A stretch of 64,000 bases of DNA from JBIICI01 sp044238935 (GTDB lineage: Bacteria > Pseudomonadota > Alphaproteobacteria > Micavibrionales > Micavibrionaceae). How positions within the stretch are numbered: position 1 is the stretch's first letter; each line of letters begins with the position of its first letter. A model generated the notes under the pieces. That model was not told where the DNA came from, made no database searches, and saw nothing but the letters and a program-made list of their open reading frames with translations. This document shows positions 26,357-35,160 of the stretch, in pieces. Made by a program: the position numbers and the translations under genes. Where the stretch lies: positions 1 through 64,000 of the forward strand of contig JBIICI010000001.1 of assembly GCA_044238935.1 (NCBI GenBank), given 5' to 3'.

Positions 26357-27367
26357 ATGACACAGCCCTATTATAACGACATGATTGATCAGATTCCGCA
26401 TGATTTTCAAAATCATGTGCTGGTGATTGGCAATTTTGATGGGGTACATCGCGGCCACCAAACGGTGTTGGCACAGGCCAAAAAAGCCGCAAATTTATTG
26501 GGCTGCAAGGTTCTGGCGCTCACATTTTCACCGCATCCTCGTTTATTATTTCAGCCTGATCAAGCACCATTTTTATTGACCAATGCGGCTCAGAAAAAAA
26601 CATTATTACATCACTATGGCGCTGATTATGTGTATGATATGCCCTTTACAAAGGCTCTGTGTCAGCTTTCGAAAGATGATTTTATTTGTGATATTTTGCA
26701 AAAAGGTCTGAAGGCACAGCATATTTTTGTCGGTGCCGATTTCCGCTTTGGTCACCAACGGGCAGGGTCACCCCATGATATTGAAAAAGCAGGAATCCCC
26801 ATTACTGTTGTGCAGAAAATTGGGGATGATACACAGCAAATTTCATATGGATCACGCGTTATTCGCGATTATATCGCCAGCGGTGATATTGAATCTGCAC
26901 GTCATATTTTAGGGCATGATTGGTGTATTGAGGGCGAAGTCAAACATGGTGATCATCGCGGGCGCACGATTGGATACCCAACCGCCAATATTGAATTGGA
27001 ATCCTTATTGCATCCTGCCTATGGGGTCTATGCATGTTGGGTACGATTACATCCTGATACAGCCATTACAAATGACCCCAAGCTAGAGCGCCTCAGACAA
27101 TGGTTACCTGCCGCCGCCAATATCGGGATCAGACCCATGTTTGAATTATCCGTGGGGCGATTAGAGGTGCATATTATGGATTTTGCGCCGAATGAAAAAT
27201 TCGAAGCCGATTTGTACGGAAAAATTTTGCAAATTATCCCTGTTCAAAAAATACGCGATGAGATGAAATTTAATGGGCTAGATGCCCTAATTCATGCGAT
27301 TGATCATGATTGCACACAGGCAATCCAGCTCTTACAAAACAAACAAATTATCGCAAACTGTGGATAA
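26357..27367 (+). CDS. ribF: Bifunctional riboflavin kinase/FAD synthetase
   Basis: 336 residues. The N-terminal FMN adenylyltransferase domain has GNFDGVHRGHQTVLAQA and FVGADFRFGHQRAG; the C-terminal riboflavin kinase domain has GEVKHGDHRGRTIGYPTANIELE and AANIGIRPMF. It converts riboflavin to FMN and FAD. ATG 26357 has a good AGAGA ribosome site; the frame stays open upstream through icmT but that part is not protein-like. Cotranscription with dot genes is probably incidental. Confidence 0.93.
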   Translation: MTQPYYNDMIDQIPHDFQNHVLVIGNFDGVHRGHQTVLAQAKKAANLLGCKVLALTFSPHPRLLFQPDQAPFLLTNAAQKKTLLHHYGADYVYDMPFTKALCQLSKDDFICDILQKGLKAQHIFVGADFRFGHQRAGSPHDIEKAGIPITVVQKIGDDTQQISYGSRVIRDYIASGDIESARHILGHDWCIEGEVKHGDHRGRTIGYPTANIELESLLHPAYGVYACWVRLHPDTAITNDPKLERLRQWLPAAANIGIRPMFELSVGRLEVHIMDFAPNEKFEADLYGKILQIIPVQKIRDEMKFNGLDALIHAIDHDCTQAIQLLQNKQIIANCG

Positions 27368-27436
27368 AATAAAAAAAATAAGTGACAAATTATGTTTTTC
27401 TGTGATAATTCACGTTAAAGGCCGTTTTTAAAGTGA

Positions 27437-27465
27437 TTGACGTGTCTGTTGAACTGGTTTAAAAG
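27437..27465 (+). promoter_or_regulatory. Possible acpP promoter
   Basis: TTGACG at 27437-27442, 17-nt spacer, TAAAAG at 27460-27465, about 45 nt upstream of acpP. The -10 is poor. Confidence 0.35.
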
Positions 27466-27510
27466 ATCTTTTTAAATCGACCTACTAAATTAATTTAAGG
27501 AATTGAGATA

Positions 27511-27744
27511 ATGAGTGACGTTGCAAGTCGTGTACAAAAAATCGTTGTTGAGAATTTAAGCGTTGATGCTGCAAAAGTTGTTGCAGCGGCTAGCTTTGTT
27601 GATGATCTGGGTGCTGATTCCCTTGATATCGTTGAGCTTGTTATGGCGTTTGAAGAAGAATTTAACATTGAAATTCCAGATGATGCTGCAGAAAAAATTC
27701 AAACTGTTGGTGATGCAATCAGCTATATTGAAAGTGCAGCTTAA
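27511..27744 (+). CDS. acpP: Acyl carrier protein
   Basis: 77 residues, acidic. The phosphopantetheine attachment serine is in GADSLDIVEL (Ser37). Four-helix ACP layout is complete (VQKIVVENLSVD..., FNIEIPDDAAEKIQTVGDAISYIE). It carries the growing chain in fatty-acid synthesis. fabF follows beyond a terminator, the conserved acpP-fabF order. Confidence 0.97.
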   Translation: MSDVASRVQKIVVENLSVDAAKVVAAASFVDDLGADSLDIVELVMAFEEEFNIEIPDDAAEKIQTVGDAISYIESAA

Positions 27745-27760
27745 TTTTATTGAGTCTTGA

Positions 27761-27814
27761 AAAAACGCGGTAATGTGATATTTCATTTGTGAAAATCTAT
27801 ATTGCCGCGTTTTT
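27761..27814 (+). terminator. Rho-independent terminator between acpP and fabF
   Basis: Arms aaaaacgcggtaat (27761-27774) and attgccgcgttttt (27801-27814) pair with a single G-T wobble and end in a T run. It would let acpP be expressed well above fabF. Confidence 0.8.
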
Positions 27815-27866
27815 CGTTTATTTGAAAAATACATAATCATACAAAATTTTTAAGGATTTTATAAAA

Positions 27867-29132
27867 ATGACCATCAGACGGGTTGTAATTACGGGAATGG
27901 GAATTGTATCTCCACTGGGATGTGGTGTTGATCACAATTGGGAACGTTTAATAGCAGGTCACAGCGGTATTGTTCCGATTACACATTTTGATGTATCTGA
28001 CCTACCCGCCCGTATCGCAGGATTGGTCAAATATGGACAAAATAAAGGGGAATTTGATGTGGACAGCATCATTCCATCCAAAGAACAAAAGAAAATGGAT
28101 CAATTTATTATCTTTGGGATTGGCGCTGCGCATGAGGCGATCAAAGATAGCGGCTGGGTGGCAGATACCGAGGAAAAACAAGAGCGCACAGGCGTTTTAA
28201 TCGGATCAGGCATTGGCGGCATGCCCAATATTTATGAAACATCCTTGATCTTGGCTGAAAAAGGCCCGCGTCGGATTTCACCATTTTTTATTCCTTCTGC
28301 CTTGATTAATTTGATTTCTGGTCATGTTTCCATTGAATATCAATTTAAAGGGCCGAATCACGCCGTTGTCACCGCTTGTTCAACAGGTGCGCATGCCATT
28401 GGTGATGCTGCGCGTTTAATTATGTTAGGCGATGCCGATGTCATGGTCGCAGGCGGCGCAGAGGCAGCCGTTAACCGATTAGGCGTTGCAGGATTCGCCG
28501 CATGCCGCGCCCTGTCCACAGAATATAATGATGCCCCAACAACTGCATCCCGCCCTTTTGATGAAGGTCGCGATGGGTTTGTCATGGGCGAAGGGGCCGG
28601 CGTTGTTGTTTTAGAAGAATATGAACATGCGAAAGCCCGCGGCGCAAAAATTTATGCTGAATTGGTCGGATATGGCATGTCAGGCGATGCACACCATATT
28701 ACATCCCCTGCGGAAGACGGCAATGGCGCTTTCCGCGCGATGAAGGCGGCTCTGAACCGTGCCGGTCTAAACCCACAGGATATAGATTATATCAACGCCC
28801 ACGGCACATCTACACCGGCTGGTGATGGTATTGAATGTGGGGCGGTCAAACGTTTATTTGAACCTGCGTTAAAAACCGTTGCGATGTCCTCCACAAAATC
28901 TGCCATTGGGCATTTATTGGGCGCTGCAGGTGCGGTTGAGGCTATTTTTAGCGTGAAAGCTATCCAAACAGGAATTCTACCTCCCACATTAAACTTAGAT
29001 AATCCGTCTGAAAACTGCTTGGGCATTAATTTAGTGCCCAAAGTCGCACAAGAAAAACAAGTCAATGCCGTTTTATCCAATTCCTTTGGCTTTGGTGGAA
29101 CAAATGCCAGTTTGGTCATGAAACGCGTTTAG
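27867..29132 (+). CDS. fabF: 3-oxoacyl-ACP synthase II (KAS II)
   Basis: 421 residues, full-length FabF. The nucleophile cysteine sits in VVTACSTGAHAIGDA; the two histidines are in INAHGTSTPAGD and STKSAIGHLLGAAG; the C-terminal SNSFGFGGTNASLV is conserved. It elongates acyl-ACP in type II fatty-acid synthesis. TAAGGA ribosome site. Confidence 0.96.
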   Translation: MTIRRVVITGMGIVSPLGCGVDHNWERLIAGHSGIVPITHFDVSDLPARIAGLVKYGQNKGEFDVDSIIPSKEQKKMDQFIIFGIGAAHEAIKDSGWVADTEEKQERTGVLIGSGIGGMPNIYETSLILAEKGPRRISPFFIPSALINLISGHVSIEYQFKGPNHAVVTACSTGAHAIGDAARLIMLGDADVMVAGGAEAAVNRLGVAGFAACRALSTEYNDAPTTASRPFDEGRDGFVMGEGAGVVVLEEYEHAKARGAKIYAELVGYGMSGDAHHITSPAEDGNGAFRAMKAALNRAGLNPQDIDYINAHGTSTPAGDGIECGAVKRLFEPALKTVAMSSTKSAIGHLLGAAGAVEAIFSVKAIQTGILPPTLNLDNPSENCLGINLVPKVAQEKQVNAVLSNSFGFGGTNASLVMKRV

Positions 29133-29144
29133 AATGATTATTCT

Positions 29145-29212
29145 ATAGCGCACGCACGGCATTTGAGTGTCTCAAATCAAATGGAAATCATTTTATTTGA
29201 GACAGGCGCTAT
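29145..29212 (+). terminator. Two-part stem-loop after fabF, with alternative pairings
   Basis: Outer arms atagcgc (29145-29151) and gcgctat (29206-29212), and inner arms tgtctcaaat (29168-29177) and atttgagaca (29195-29204), form a long hairpin followed by a short T-rich stretch. The segment ctcaaat (29171-29177) can instead pair with atttgag at 29161-29167, giving a mutually exclusive hairpin. Confidence 0.55.
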
Positions 29213-29283
29213 GGATTTTTCTTGTAAGTTTCATAAGGGGCGTATAGTATTTTCACAGTATTTCTAATCTGTATGGGGTGATC

Positions 29284-29991
29284 ATGTCAAAAGTTGGTGT
29301 TCAAAAAGCAGCGAATCTGAGTGGAAAATCGAAATCTTCTATCCAACGCGATATGAAGAGCGGAAAATTATCCTATGAAGTCAACGAAAAAGGGATTCGC
29401 AGCATTGATTTATCCGAGCTTGAGCGCGTCTATGGCAACATAACCGAATCAGCACAAAAAACAGCATCCGTAAAGACTGCAAAAGATTCCGCCTCAAACG
29501 ATTTTGCCTTACAGGCAAAGTTAGAGGTTGAAAAACTGAAAATGGAAATTCGCCTATTAGAAGAGAAATTACACATCACCGAAAATGTTGTGGATGATCT
29601 AAAGGAACAACGCGATCAATGGCAAAAACAAGCCCAGCAAGTGTTAATCACAAGCCAATATAGCCAAAAACAAGCCGAAGATTTGCGCGAAGAGTTACGC
29701 CAAAAAGCAATGGAAGATGAAAATCGTCGCCTGCGTGCCTTGGATAAAAAGCGTCGCCTGTTATTAGAACAACGCCAAGCCCAACAAAAAGCCCAAGAAG
29801 AGCAAATGCGCCAGCAAGCTATATCAAATAACGATAATTATGCTGAAGATGATTATTATGACGAACAGGCCTATGCTGAGGATGGATATGTTGACCAAGA
29901 TCATGCGCATCACAGCGGCCCCTTGCAATATCGCTCTTTGTTAGACCGATTCAAAAATACACTCACACGCAATAAGAAAAACGCGGCGTAA
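29284..29991 (+). CDS. HTH/coiled-coil DNA-binding-like protein (plasmid-type)
   Basis: 235 residues from ATG 29284 (ribosome site GGGGTG). Residues 1-48 form an excisionase/MerR-like helix-turn-helix (VQKAANLSGKSKSSIQRDMKSGKLSYEVNEKGIRSIDLSELERVYG). Residues 75-180 are a long charged coiled coil, ending with a Gln-rich stretch and an acidic Tyr/Asp/Glu patch (about 185-205). The same HTH plus coiled-coil build is found on conjugative plasmids in partition or exclusion-type regulators. Native function unknown; it stands next to the defence operon. Confidence 0.65.
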   Translation: MSKVGVQKAANLSGKSKSSIQRDMKSGKLSYEVNEKGIRSIDLSELERVYGNITESAQKTASVKTAKDSASNDFALQAKLEVEKLKMEIRLLEEKLHITENVVDDLKEQRDQWQKQAQQVLITSQYSQKQAEDLREELRQKAMEDENRRLRALDKKRRLLLEQRQAQQKAQEEQMRQQAISNNDNYAEDDYYDEQAYAEDGYVDQDHAHHSGPLQYRSLLDRFKNTLTRNKKNAA

Positions 29992-30014
29992 GAAGGCGTT
30001 GCCGCTTTTTTCTT
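29974..30014 (+). terminator. Rho-independent terminator over the end of the HTH gene
   Basis: A 14-bp stem with one mismatch, aagaaaaacgcggc (29974-29987) with gccgcttttttctt (30001-30014), includes the final codons of the HTH gene and ends in a T run. Confidence 0.7.
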
Positions 30015-30073
30015 AGATAAAAAATAAAACCTTATAAAATTCAATACGTCTTGAGCTAGAATAACTTAGAAGA

Positions 30074-30102
30074 TTGACCGAGATGTTTGTCACTGATATG
30101 AT
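30074..30102 (+). promoter_or_regulatory. Near-consensus promoter of the defence operon
   Basis: TTGACC (30074-30079), exactly 17-nt spacer, TATGAT (30097-30102), about 45 nt upstream of the nuclease gene. Better than most promoters in the window, suggesting constitutive expression of the operon. Confidence 0.65.
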
Positions 30103-30147
30103 CCAAAGAAAAGTAGTTTCTTAAGAAAAAATCGGAAAAGTTTATCA

Positions 30148-31209
30148 ATGGATAATCCATTAGCAGAGGAACAAAGAGAAAAGAAAGGCGCGGAAACCTT
30201 CGGCAAATACGAGTACCAGTATCACTGGGCACTCCATAAGCTGCTGGATGAACATAAACAGCTAAAAGAATATGCTATTTTTATTGAATTGCATGAGGAT
30301 GTTATTTTTTCGAACTCATTGCAAAAAGACACTGCTGAATTTGAATTCTATCAAATTAAAGAGAATAGTAGCAGCTCCCAATATACCGCCAATAGCCTTA
30401 CGCTTATAAAAAAAGATGCTCAAAACTCAGTACTTGGCAAACTTATCAAATCTTATCATGTAAAACGTTTTAAAGATATTGTGAGTTCAGCAAATCTGGT
30501 TTCGACAAGCGGGTTCAGCAAAGATCTTCTGAGAGAAAAACTTGATCTTGAAAAAATTTCCATACAAGACATAAAGCTACGAAGTCTCGTAAAATTCAAA
30601 AAAAGTATTTTGGCCGAGTTAGAATTGGAAGAATGTCCCGTAAATGTTTGTTTCATCGTGCCAAAATTATTACCAAAATCGCAAAGAGATGGCGTAATTA
30701 CTGCGATTGTTGACCTTATTTCTACAATTTATCCAAACAGCCAATGTGATGCGGCAAATATATATAGGGTTTTAATTGATGAACTGCACAGCAAAGGTCA
30801 GGTGAAATATGACTACGGCCAATGGGATGCGCTTTTAAAAAATAAAGCCTTAACCTCAAAAACAGTGCAAAAAACTATTGAAACGCACAGCAGCATTAAA
30901 GGGTTAAGCGATGTTGAAAGAGATGCTCAAGACCTAATTGGCGATTTAGGATTGAGTTTTCCGCGTAGAAAACAGCTAATTCAGTCAGTTAATAACTATT
31001 ACACAAGAAAACTAGCCAATTGCACTAGTCTAAACCTTAAATTAGAAAAATCGGTGCGTGAGCTTTATACAGGCTTCAAACATTTAGAAACCGCCGAACT
31101 TATTTCAAGTATTGAAAATACTCTGGACGCCGATCTGAAAAAGAGTATCGGGAATGAACATGAACTGAGAGCCGCAATTATATGCGAGATCATCACAGGT
31201 GAAGTATGA
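30148..31209 (+). CDS. DUF4297/Cap4-type dsDNA endonuclease, anti-phage effector
   Basis: 353 residues. The N-terminal domain (about 15-210) resembles the DUF4297/Cap4 nuclease: ETFGKYEYQYHWALHKLL, YAIFIELHEDVIF and FEFYQIKEN give the spaced acidic residues and Q-x-K of a PD-(D/E)xK core. The C-terminal part (210-353) is helical and not recognised; in this family it is a sensor or partner-binding region. Such nucleases act in CBASS (Cap4) and Lamassu (LmuA) defence. Here the partner gene is an SMC-like ATPase, so Lamassu-like is the better fit. No cyclase gene is nearby. Its stop overlaps a short ORF (ATGA). Confidence 0.75.
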   Translation: MDNPLAEEQREKKGAETFGKYEYQYHWALHKLLDEHKQLKEYAIFIELHEDVIFSNSLQKDTAEFEFYQIKENSSSSQYTANSLTLIKKDAQNSVLGKLIKSYHVKRFKDIVSSANLVSTSGFSKDLLREKLDLEKISIQDIKLRSLVKFKKSILAELELEECPVNVCFIVPKLLPKSQRDGVITAIVDLISTIYPNSQCDAANIYRVLIDELHSKGQVKYDYGQWDALLKNKALTSKTVQKTIETHSSIKGLSDVERDAQDLIGDLGLSFPRRKQLIQSVNNYYTRKLANCTSLNLKLEKSVRELYTGFKHLETAELISSIENTLDADLKKSIGNEHELRAAIICEIITGEV

Positions 31210-31367
31210 AAAAAGAGAATTATAGACTGCTAATTAGAAATCTCAGAAAAGGTGAGCATGAAAAACTTAACATTCAAACGCGTGGTTCTTCTGTCAGATT
31301 CCCAAAAATCCGCCAATCAATTCGAATTTCAGACGAAGTACAACCTGATAACAGCGCACCAAAATAG
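31206..31367 (+). CDS. Short ORF coupled to the nuclease stop; doubtful, possible lmuC remnant
   Basis: A 53-codon frame (MKKENYRLLIRN...) starts in an ATGA overlap with the nuclease stop, with AGGTGA 5 nt upstream: a textbook coupled start. It then runs out of frame into the ATPase gene for about 110 nt. It may be a translational bridge to the ATPase, or the remains of a small middle component such as LmuC. No homology can be seen. Low confidence as a protein gene. Confidence 0.25.
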   Translation: MKKENYRLLIRNLRKGEHEKLNIQTRGSSVRFPKIRQSIRISDEVQPDNSAPK

Positions 31368-32991
31368 TTGTGGCAAGACTTCTTTGGTCAAAGCTTTGTT
31401 TTGGGCATTGGGTTGTGATCCTCATGATATACCAGATTCATGGAAAGAACTCGATTGCAAAGTTTTAGTAGAGTGTGAAATCAACGGCATAATTTGTAAA
31501 TTTTACCGTTATCAGAATAACATTAAGATCAGCGTCGGCGGGCAACCCTATGAAAAATTTGCGAGCATAACTGGTGCTTACGCAAGAAAATTTTCAGAAT
31601 TAGTAGGTTTTAGCGCACTCTTACCAAATCGTCCTTCAAAAGATGAAGAGCCGGAATTGGAAACGCCCCCGCCTGCATATTATTTTTTACCTTTTTACAT
31701 TGACCAGAAGAAGGGTTGGAATGAGCCTTGGAGCGGCTTTGATCGTTTAGCTCAATATGAAGACTGGAAAAGAACCATTGTTAAGTTCCATACAGGCTAT
31801 TTGCCGCCCCGCCATTTTGTAATTGAACAAGAAATTTATGAGCACAAAAAAGAAGAACGTATCGCTGAAAATGAGATTAAGCGGATCAACACAGCGCTGG
31901 CTGTAGTCGATGAGTATGTGCCAAAGGCAAAATTCACTATCGATGAGATGGAACTGAAGAAAATCACAGATGAAGTCCAAGAAAAGCTTCAAGATCTGTC
32001 TCGCAAACAAGAAACAACACTAGATGTCCTCGCCCGTTCCACGTCTGAAAAATACCATTTGAGCAAGCAAGCTGAACTATTAAACGAAGCTATTCGTGAG
32101 CTTGAGGCCGACTATACTTTTAGTGTGGAGAATATTGATGGGGATGATTTAGAATGCCCGCTATGTGGCACTCATCACGACAACACGATAATCAGCAAAG
32201 CCGAAATTCTTGCAGACAAGAAACAGCTAGAAACGCAATCTAAGACGGTCAATCGACAGCTATTGACTTTAAACAAGGAAATAGCTTCTGCCAGCCGCGC
32301 TTTAGATGAGTTAAAGGCTGAGATAGAAGTAATAAACACCAAATACTCCCTTGAAGGCTTGAATGGAGATAGAGCTAATCTTGCTAATATTGTAGATAGC
32401 CTCGCTTCACGCGCTGTTCAAAAAAGCGTGAATACATCAAAAGATCAAAAGCAGCTTTTGTCAAAGAAAGCCCAAGACGCACAAAAAGAACTCAAAAAGG
32501 AACAAGCCAAGCTACTATCTAAAAAAGACATTGATGATCGTAATGCTTATTTCACAAGCCAATTAGAAGCCTATATCCATCAGTTATCTGCATCCGGTGT
32601 TAGTATGAATGGAGTCAAATCTCCCACCGATTATAAAAAATTATTCAAAGACGGTGGCGCAGCGGAAAGCACAAGAGCTATTCTTGCTTATCAAGTTACT
32701 GTAATTGATATGATAGCCCTTTACGGCACAGAGATTCTCGCACCATTTGTTGTGGATACGCCGAGACAACAGGAGCAGAACGATTTAAATTACACAAGCA
32801 TGATAAAACTTATTCTTGAAAAATTACCAAAACAACAACAGGTTTTCTTATGTGCTCTTGATGATCCTCTCATAGAGCCCTTCAAAAATGGAGCTCAAGT
32901 AATCATACTCAATGAAACAGACAAAATATTGAAAACTGAGCATTATGAATGTCTTCGCCAAGAAATTTTAGAAGCCATTGAGGCAAAATAA
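31258..32991 (+). CDS. SMC/Rad50-like ATPase with zinc-hook CxxC (LmuB-like)
   Basis: 577 residues from ATG 31258 (AAAGGTG ribosome site; an in-frame GTG lies 6 nt earlier). The N-terminal P-loop is AHQNSCGKTS, K40, with His34 where the first Gly usually sits. Coiled-coil arms span about 195-290 and 315-440 and flank a CPLC motif (C300, C303) like a Rad50 zinc hook. The C-terminal Walker B/D-loop FVVDTPRQQEQND (D500) matches ATPases of the ABC-three-component/Lamassu type. It probably senses unusual DNA ends or replication intermediates and licenses the upstream nuclease. Confidence 0.78.
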   Translation: MKNLTFKRVVLLSDSQKSANQFEFQTKYNLITAHQNSCGKTSLVKALFWALGCDPHDIPDSWKELDCKVLVECEINGIICKFYRYQNNIKISVGGQPYEKFASITGAYARKFSELVGFSALLPNRPSKDEEPELETPPPAYYFLPFYIDQKKGWNEPWSGFDRLAQYEDWKRTIVKFHTGYLPPRHFVIEQEIYEHKKEERIAENEIKRINTALAVVDEYVPKAKFTIDEMELKKITDEVQEKLQDLSRKQETTLDVLARSTSEKYHLSKQAELLNEAIRELEADYTFSVENIDGDDLECPLCGTHHDNTIISKAEILADKKQLETQSKTVNRQLLTLNKEIASASRALDELKAEIEVINTKYSLEGLNGDRANLANIVDSLASRAVQKSVNTSKDQKQLLSKKAQDAQKELKKEQAKLLSKKDIDDRNAYFTSQLEAYIHQLSASGVSMNGVKSPTDYKKLFKDGGAAESTRAILAYQVTVIDMIALYGTEILAPFVVDTPRQQEQNDLNYTSMIKLILEKLPKQQQVFLCALDDPLIEPFKNGAQVIILNETDKILKTEHYECLRQEILEAIEAK

Positions 32992-33119
32992 GATTTAAAA
33001 TTATTGATTATGGATTCAAAAAATAGGCTTTTGAAGAGGCTTCTATAGACCAACAAATTCGGAATAATGATAAAATCCTTAACCACAAAATAACTGAGAT
33101 ATTGAGTTATGCAAGGGCT

Positions 33120-34196
33120 CTATTTCTTTGTACTAAAAAAATCGACAGGATTGGGTTTGGCAATTTCGGTTGCTTGCGTATCCCCTGCACCAGAATCGCC
33201 AGACGAAGAATCACCCGATTTTCCGCCTGATTTTCGGCCTTGGTTGAGTCTGAGATTGTCTTGTGCTGCGGCAAGCTCTATCGTATTTTGTTGCAAGCCA
33301 GCATCGCTCATCTCCAGCGCTTGCAAGCCAATTTCAGAAAGATCCATTTCAATATCAGGGAACAGAGCCTGACATAATTCATCTAACATTCCCAAACAAC
33401 GATCCACACCCAACCACACATTTTCCGTGGATAAATACCCCATACTATCGGTAGGATAGCGCTCTAATTCCGCAGGGGAAAGTGTAAGGATATAGGCGGT
33501 TTCCGATTCATGCGCCGATACATAAAAATCAACCAATGTGCGTTGTAAGGTGATTTCTAATAAAGGATTATCAGACTCATTATCCATGTTATGGAATAAG
33601 GCCTCTCTGACAATATTGGTGCGTTGTTGTAATTGCTGAATGGTTTCTTTGATCATTTGATTTTCATTGCGACCAAAGGAATAATTATTAACCGCATTGA
33701 TAATCGGTGTATATAAATTCACCGTATGGGCAAACATTTGAAATTCATCCACAATCAATTGATCCCCGAATAAATTTTCAATGCGCTTAACGGCTTTGTC
33801 CCTATCCCCAAAATTCTCAGAAAAATTCAAAACCGCCTCAACAGACATTAACATTTTTTGCGTGGCCGCATCATCGGGTAATTTTCCCCCTGTTTTATAG
33901 GCATTGGCAATCATTTTCGCTGCCAAAGATGTAAAGGATAATCGAACAGCATCCCCTGAATCGCCGCCGCCTTTTGATTCATCGTCCTCATCCAAATCCA
34001 TCATTTTGATAATAGACATGGCCATTTTGACAGACATTTTCAAAAGATTGGCAACAATTTCGGCTTGTTTCAAATCACGCACAGCGGGATCTTTTTGACC
34101 AAGGCTGCTTTTCGTGGCACTGGATTGCGCCACTTCTAATAAAGGGCCCCCAATAAATTGTATGACTTGATTTAAATAATTTTGGGTGTCATCCAT
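33120..34196 (-). CDS. Unrecognised 358-residue helical protein
   Basis: Not recognised. It is soluble, acidic and mainly alpha-helical, with no signal peptide. There is a Gly/Asp/Ser linker near residue 75 (DEDDESKGGGDSGD) and a disordered tail from about 320 (KSGGKSGDSSSGDSGAGDTQ). The start is supported by AAAGGAT 10 nt before ATG. It is the last gene of a same-strand run after dacA, the pilin-like gene and the CPHC protein. It may be part of an envelope or secretion apparatus, but nothing in it says so directly. Confidence 0.55.
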   Translation of the reverse strand: MDDTQNYLNQVIQFIGGPLLEVAQSSATKSSLGQKDPAVRDLKQAEIVANLLKMSVKMAMSIIKMMDLDEDDESKGGGDSGDAVRLSFTSLAAKMIANAYKTGGKLPDDAATQKMLMSVEAVLNFSENFGDRDKAVKRIENLFGDQLIVDEFQMFAHTVNLYTPIINAVNNYSFGRNENQMIKETIQQLQQRTNIVREALFHNMDNESDNPLLEITLQRTLVDFYVSAHESETAYILTLSPAELERYPTDSMGYLSTENVWLGVDRCLGMLDELCQALFPDIEMDLSEIGLQALEMSDAGLQQNTIELAAAQDNLRLNQGRKSGGKSGDSSSGDSGAGDTQATEIAKPNPVDFFSTKK

Positions 34197-34230
34197 GTGA
34201 TTTCTGATCCTTTGAAATTATACTGTTTTT

Positions 34231-35076
34231 TTAAGGCAATGTTTTATAAATAGCATCCATATCCTTAGGGATTCCACGAATGACTTGGATTTTTCCAGTT
34301 GCATCACGATAGAAACTGGTGGGCGTATCCGTTAGATTCCATTGCTGCATAAGCTGCATATTTTCCTCAATCGGTGCGGTAAGAATTGTTGCAGAAGATT
34401 GCAAATCCTTGGGGAAAATGTCTTTTTGACCTGCGACAATATGCGCCCATATATCATCGGCATTCGGTTGATTCAGCATATAAGCGGCCTGTTTTAAGCT
34501 TCCATCTTTAAAGCCGACTAAAACTGCTCTCAGTTCAATTTTGCCCTCTTTTAATAAGGTTTGTTGCAGCTGCCTAATCAATTTATGACAATGAGGGCAA
34601 TTTGGATCAACAAAACTGTATATAATCGGCGCGCCCTTCTTGCCTAAGCTCATAAAATGACTTTGTTCTAATTGCCCAAATAGCTGCTCACTTAATTGTG
34701 CGCTAGAAGATTGCGTATCCTTCGTTTCTGTAGCACTAGCGGTATCAGGGGTCTGAATTGAGTCTAAATAATCAAATTCTGGTTTTTTCTTGCTTAAAGC
34801 AAGCACCTGATCTGCTGTTATAATCTCCCCCTTTGGGTTCATTAATAACCCTGTAATAATCGCATTGCCTGAGGGGGGGATATAGAAAAATTGTTCATTG
34901 CCTTGATATAACGCCATCCATCCATCCACGCCCAGATCATTCCCCAGATAATGGATTTCAGCCCCCTGTGATTGTATCTGTAATAAAAAGGCAGGCAGAG
35001 GCTTTTGATCTGCGGCATGGGCAAAATTGCCGCCGATGATATTAAGCAAAAGAATCAGCAAAAAAATATATTTCAT
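34231..35076 (-). CDS. Periplasmic DsbC/DsbG-like thiol-disulfide protein
   Basis: 281 residues from ATG 35076. A signal peptide (residues 1-21, ending AHA) is followed by a dimerisation-like N-terminal domain (GAEIHYLGNDLGVDGWMALY), a Ser/Thr linker near 110-135, and a thioredoxin fold with the active site CPHC in YSFVDPNCPHCHKL. The cis-Pro loop is TDTPTSF. This order matches DsbC/DsbG isomerases. Dot/Icm-bearing gammaproteobacteria use DsbC-type enzymes to fold secretion parts; a similar role here is inference. Its neighbour has Cys-containing C-terminal motifs (QACVQCG). Confidence 0.82.
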   Translation of the reverse strand: MKYIFLLILLLNIIGGNFAHAADQKPLPAFLLQIQSQGAEIHYLGNDLGVDGWMALYQGNEQFFYIPPSGNAIITGLLMNPKGEIITADQVLALSKKKPEFDYLDSIQTPDTASATETKDTQSSSAQLSEQLFGQLEQSHFMSLGKKGAPIIYSFVDPNCPHCHKLIRQLQQTLLKEGKIELRAVLVGFKDGSLKQAAYMLNQPNADDIWAHIVAGQKDIFPKDLQSSATILTAPIEENMQLMQQWNLTDTPTSFYRDATGKIQVIRGIPKDMDAIYKTLP

Positions 35077-35160
35077 AAAAGCCAAATAAAATCACATAAA
35101 GTTAAAATAGACCGATTCATTATGCCACAAACAAAAAGACAGCGCAATCAACGTGCCCTA

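Noticed and set aside
30148..32991. CBASS assignment for the Cap4-like nuclease
   Set aside because: No CD-NTase cyclase gene is adjacent; the partner is an SMC-like ATPase, fitting Lamassu-like systems better.
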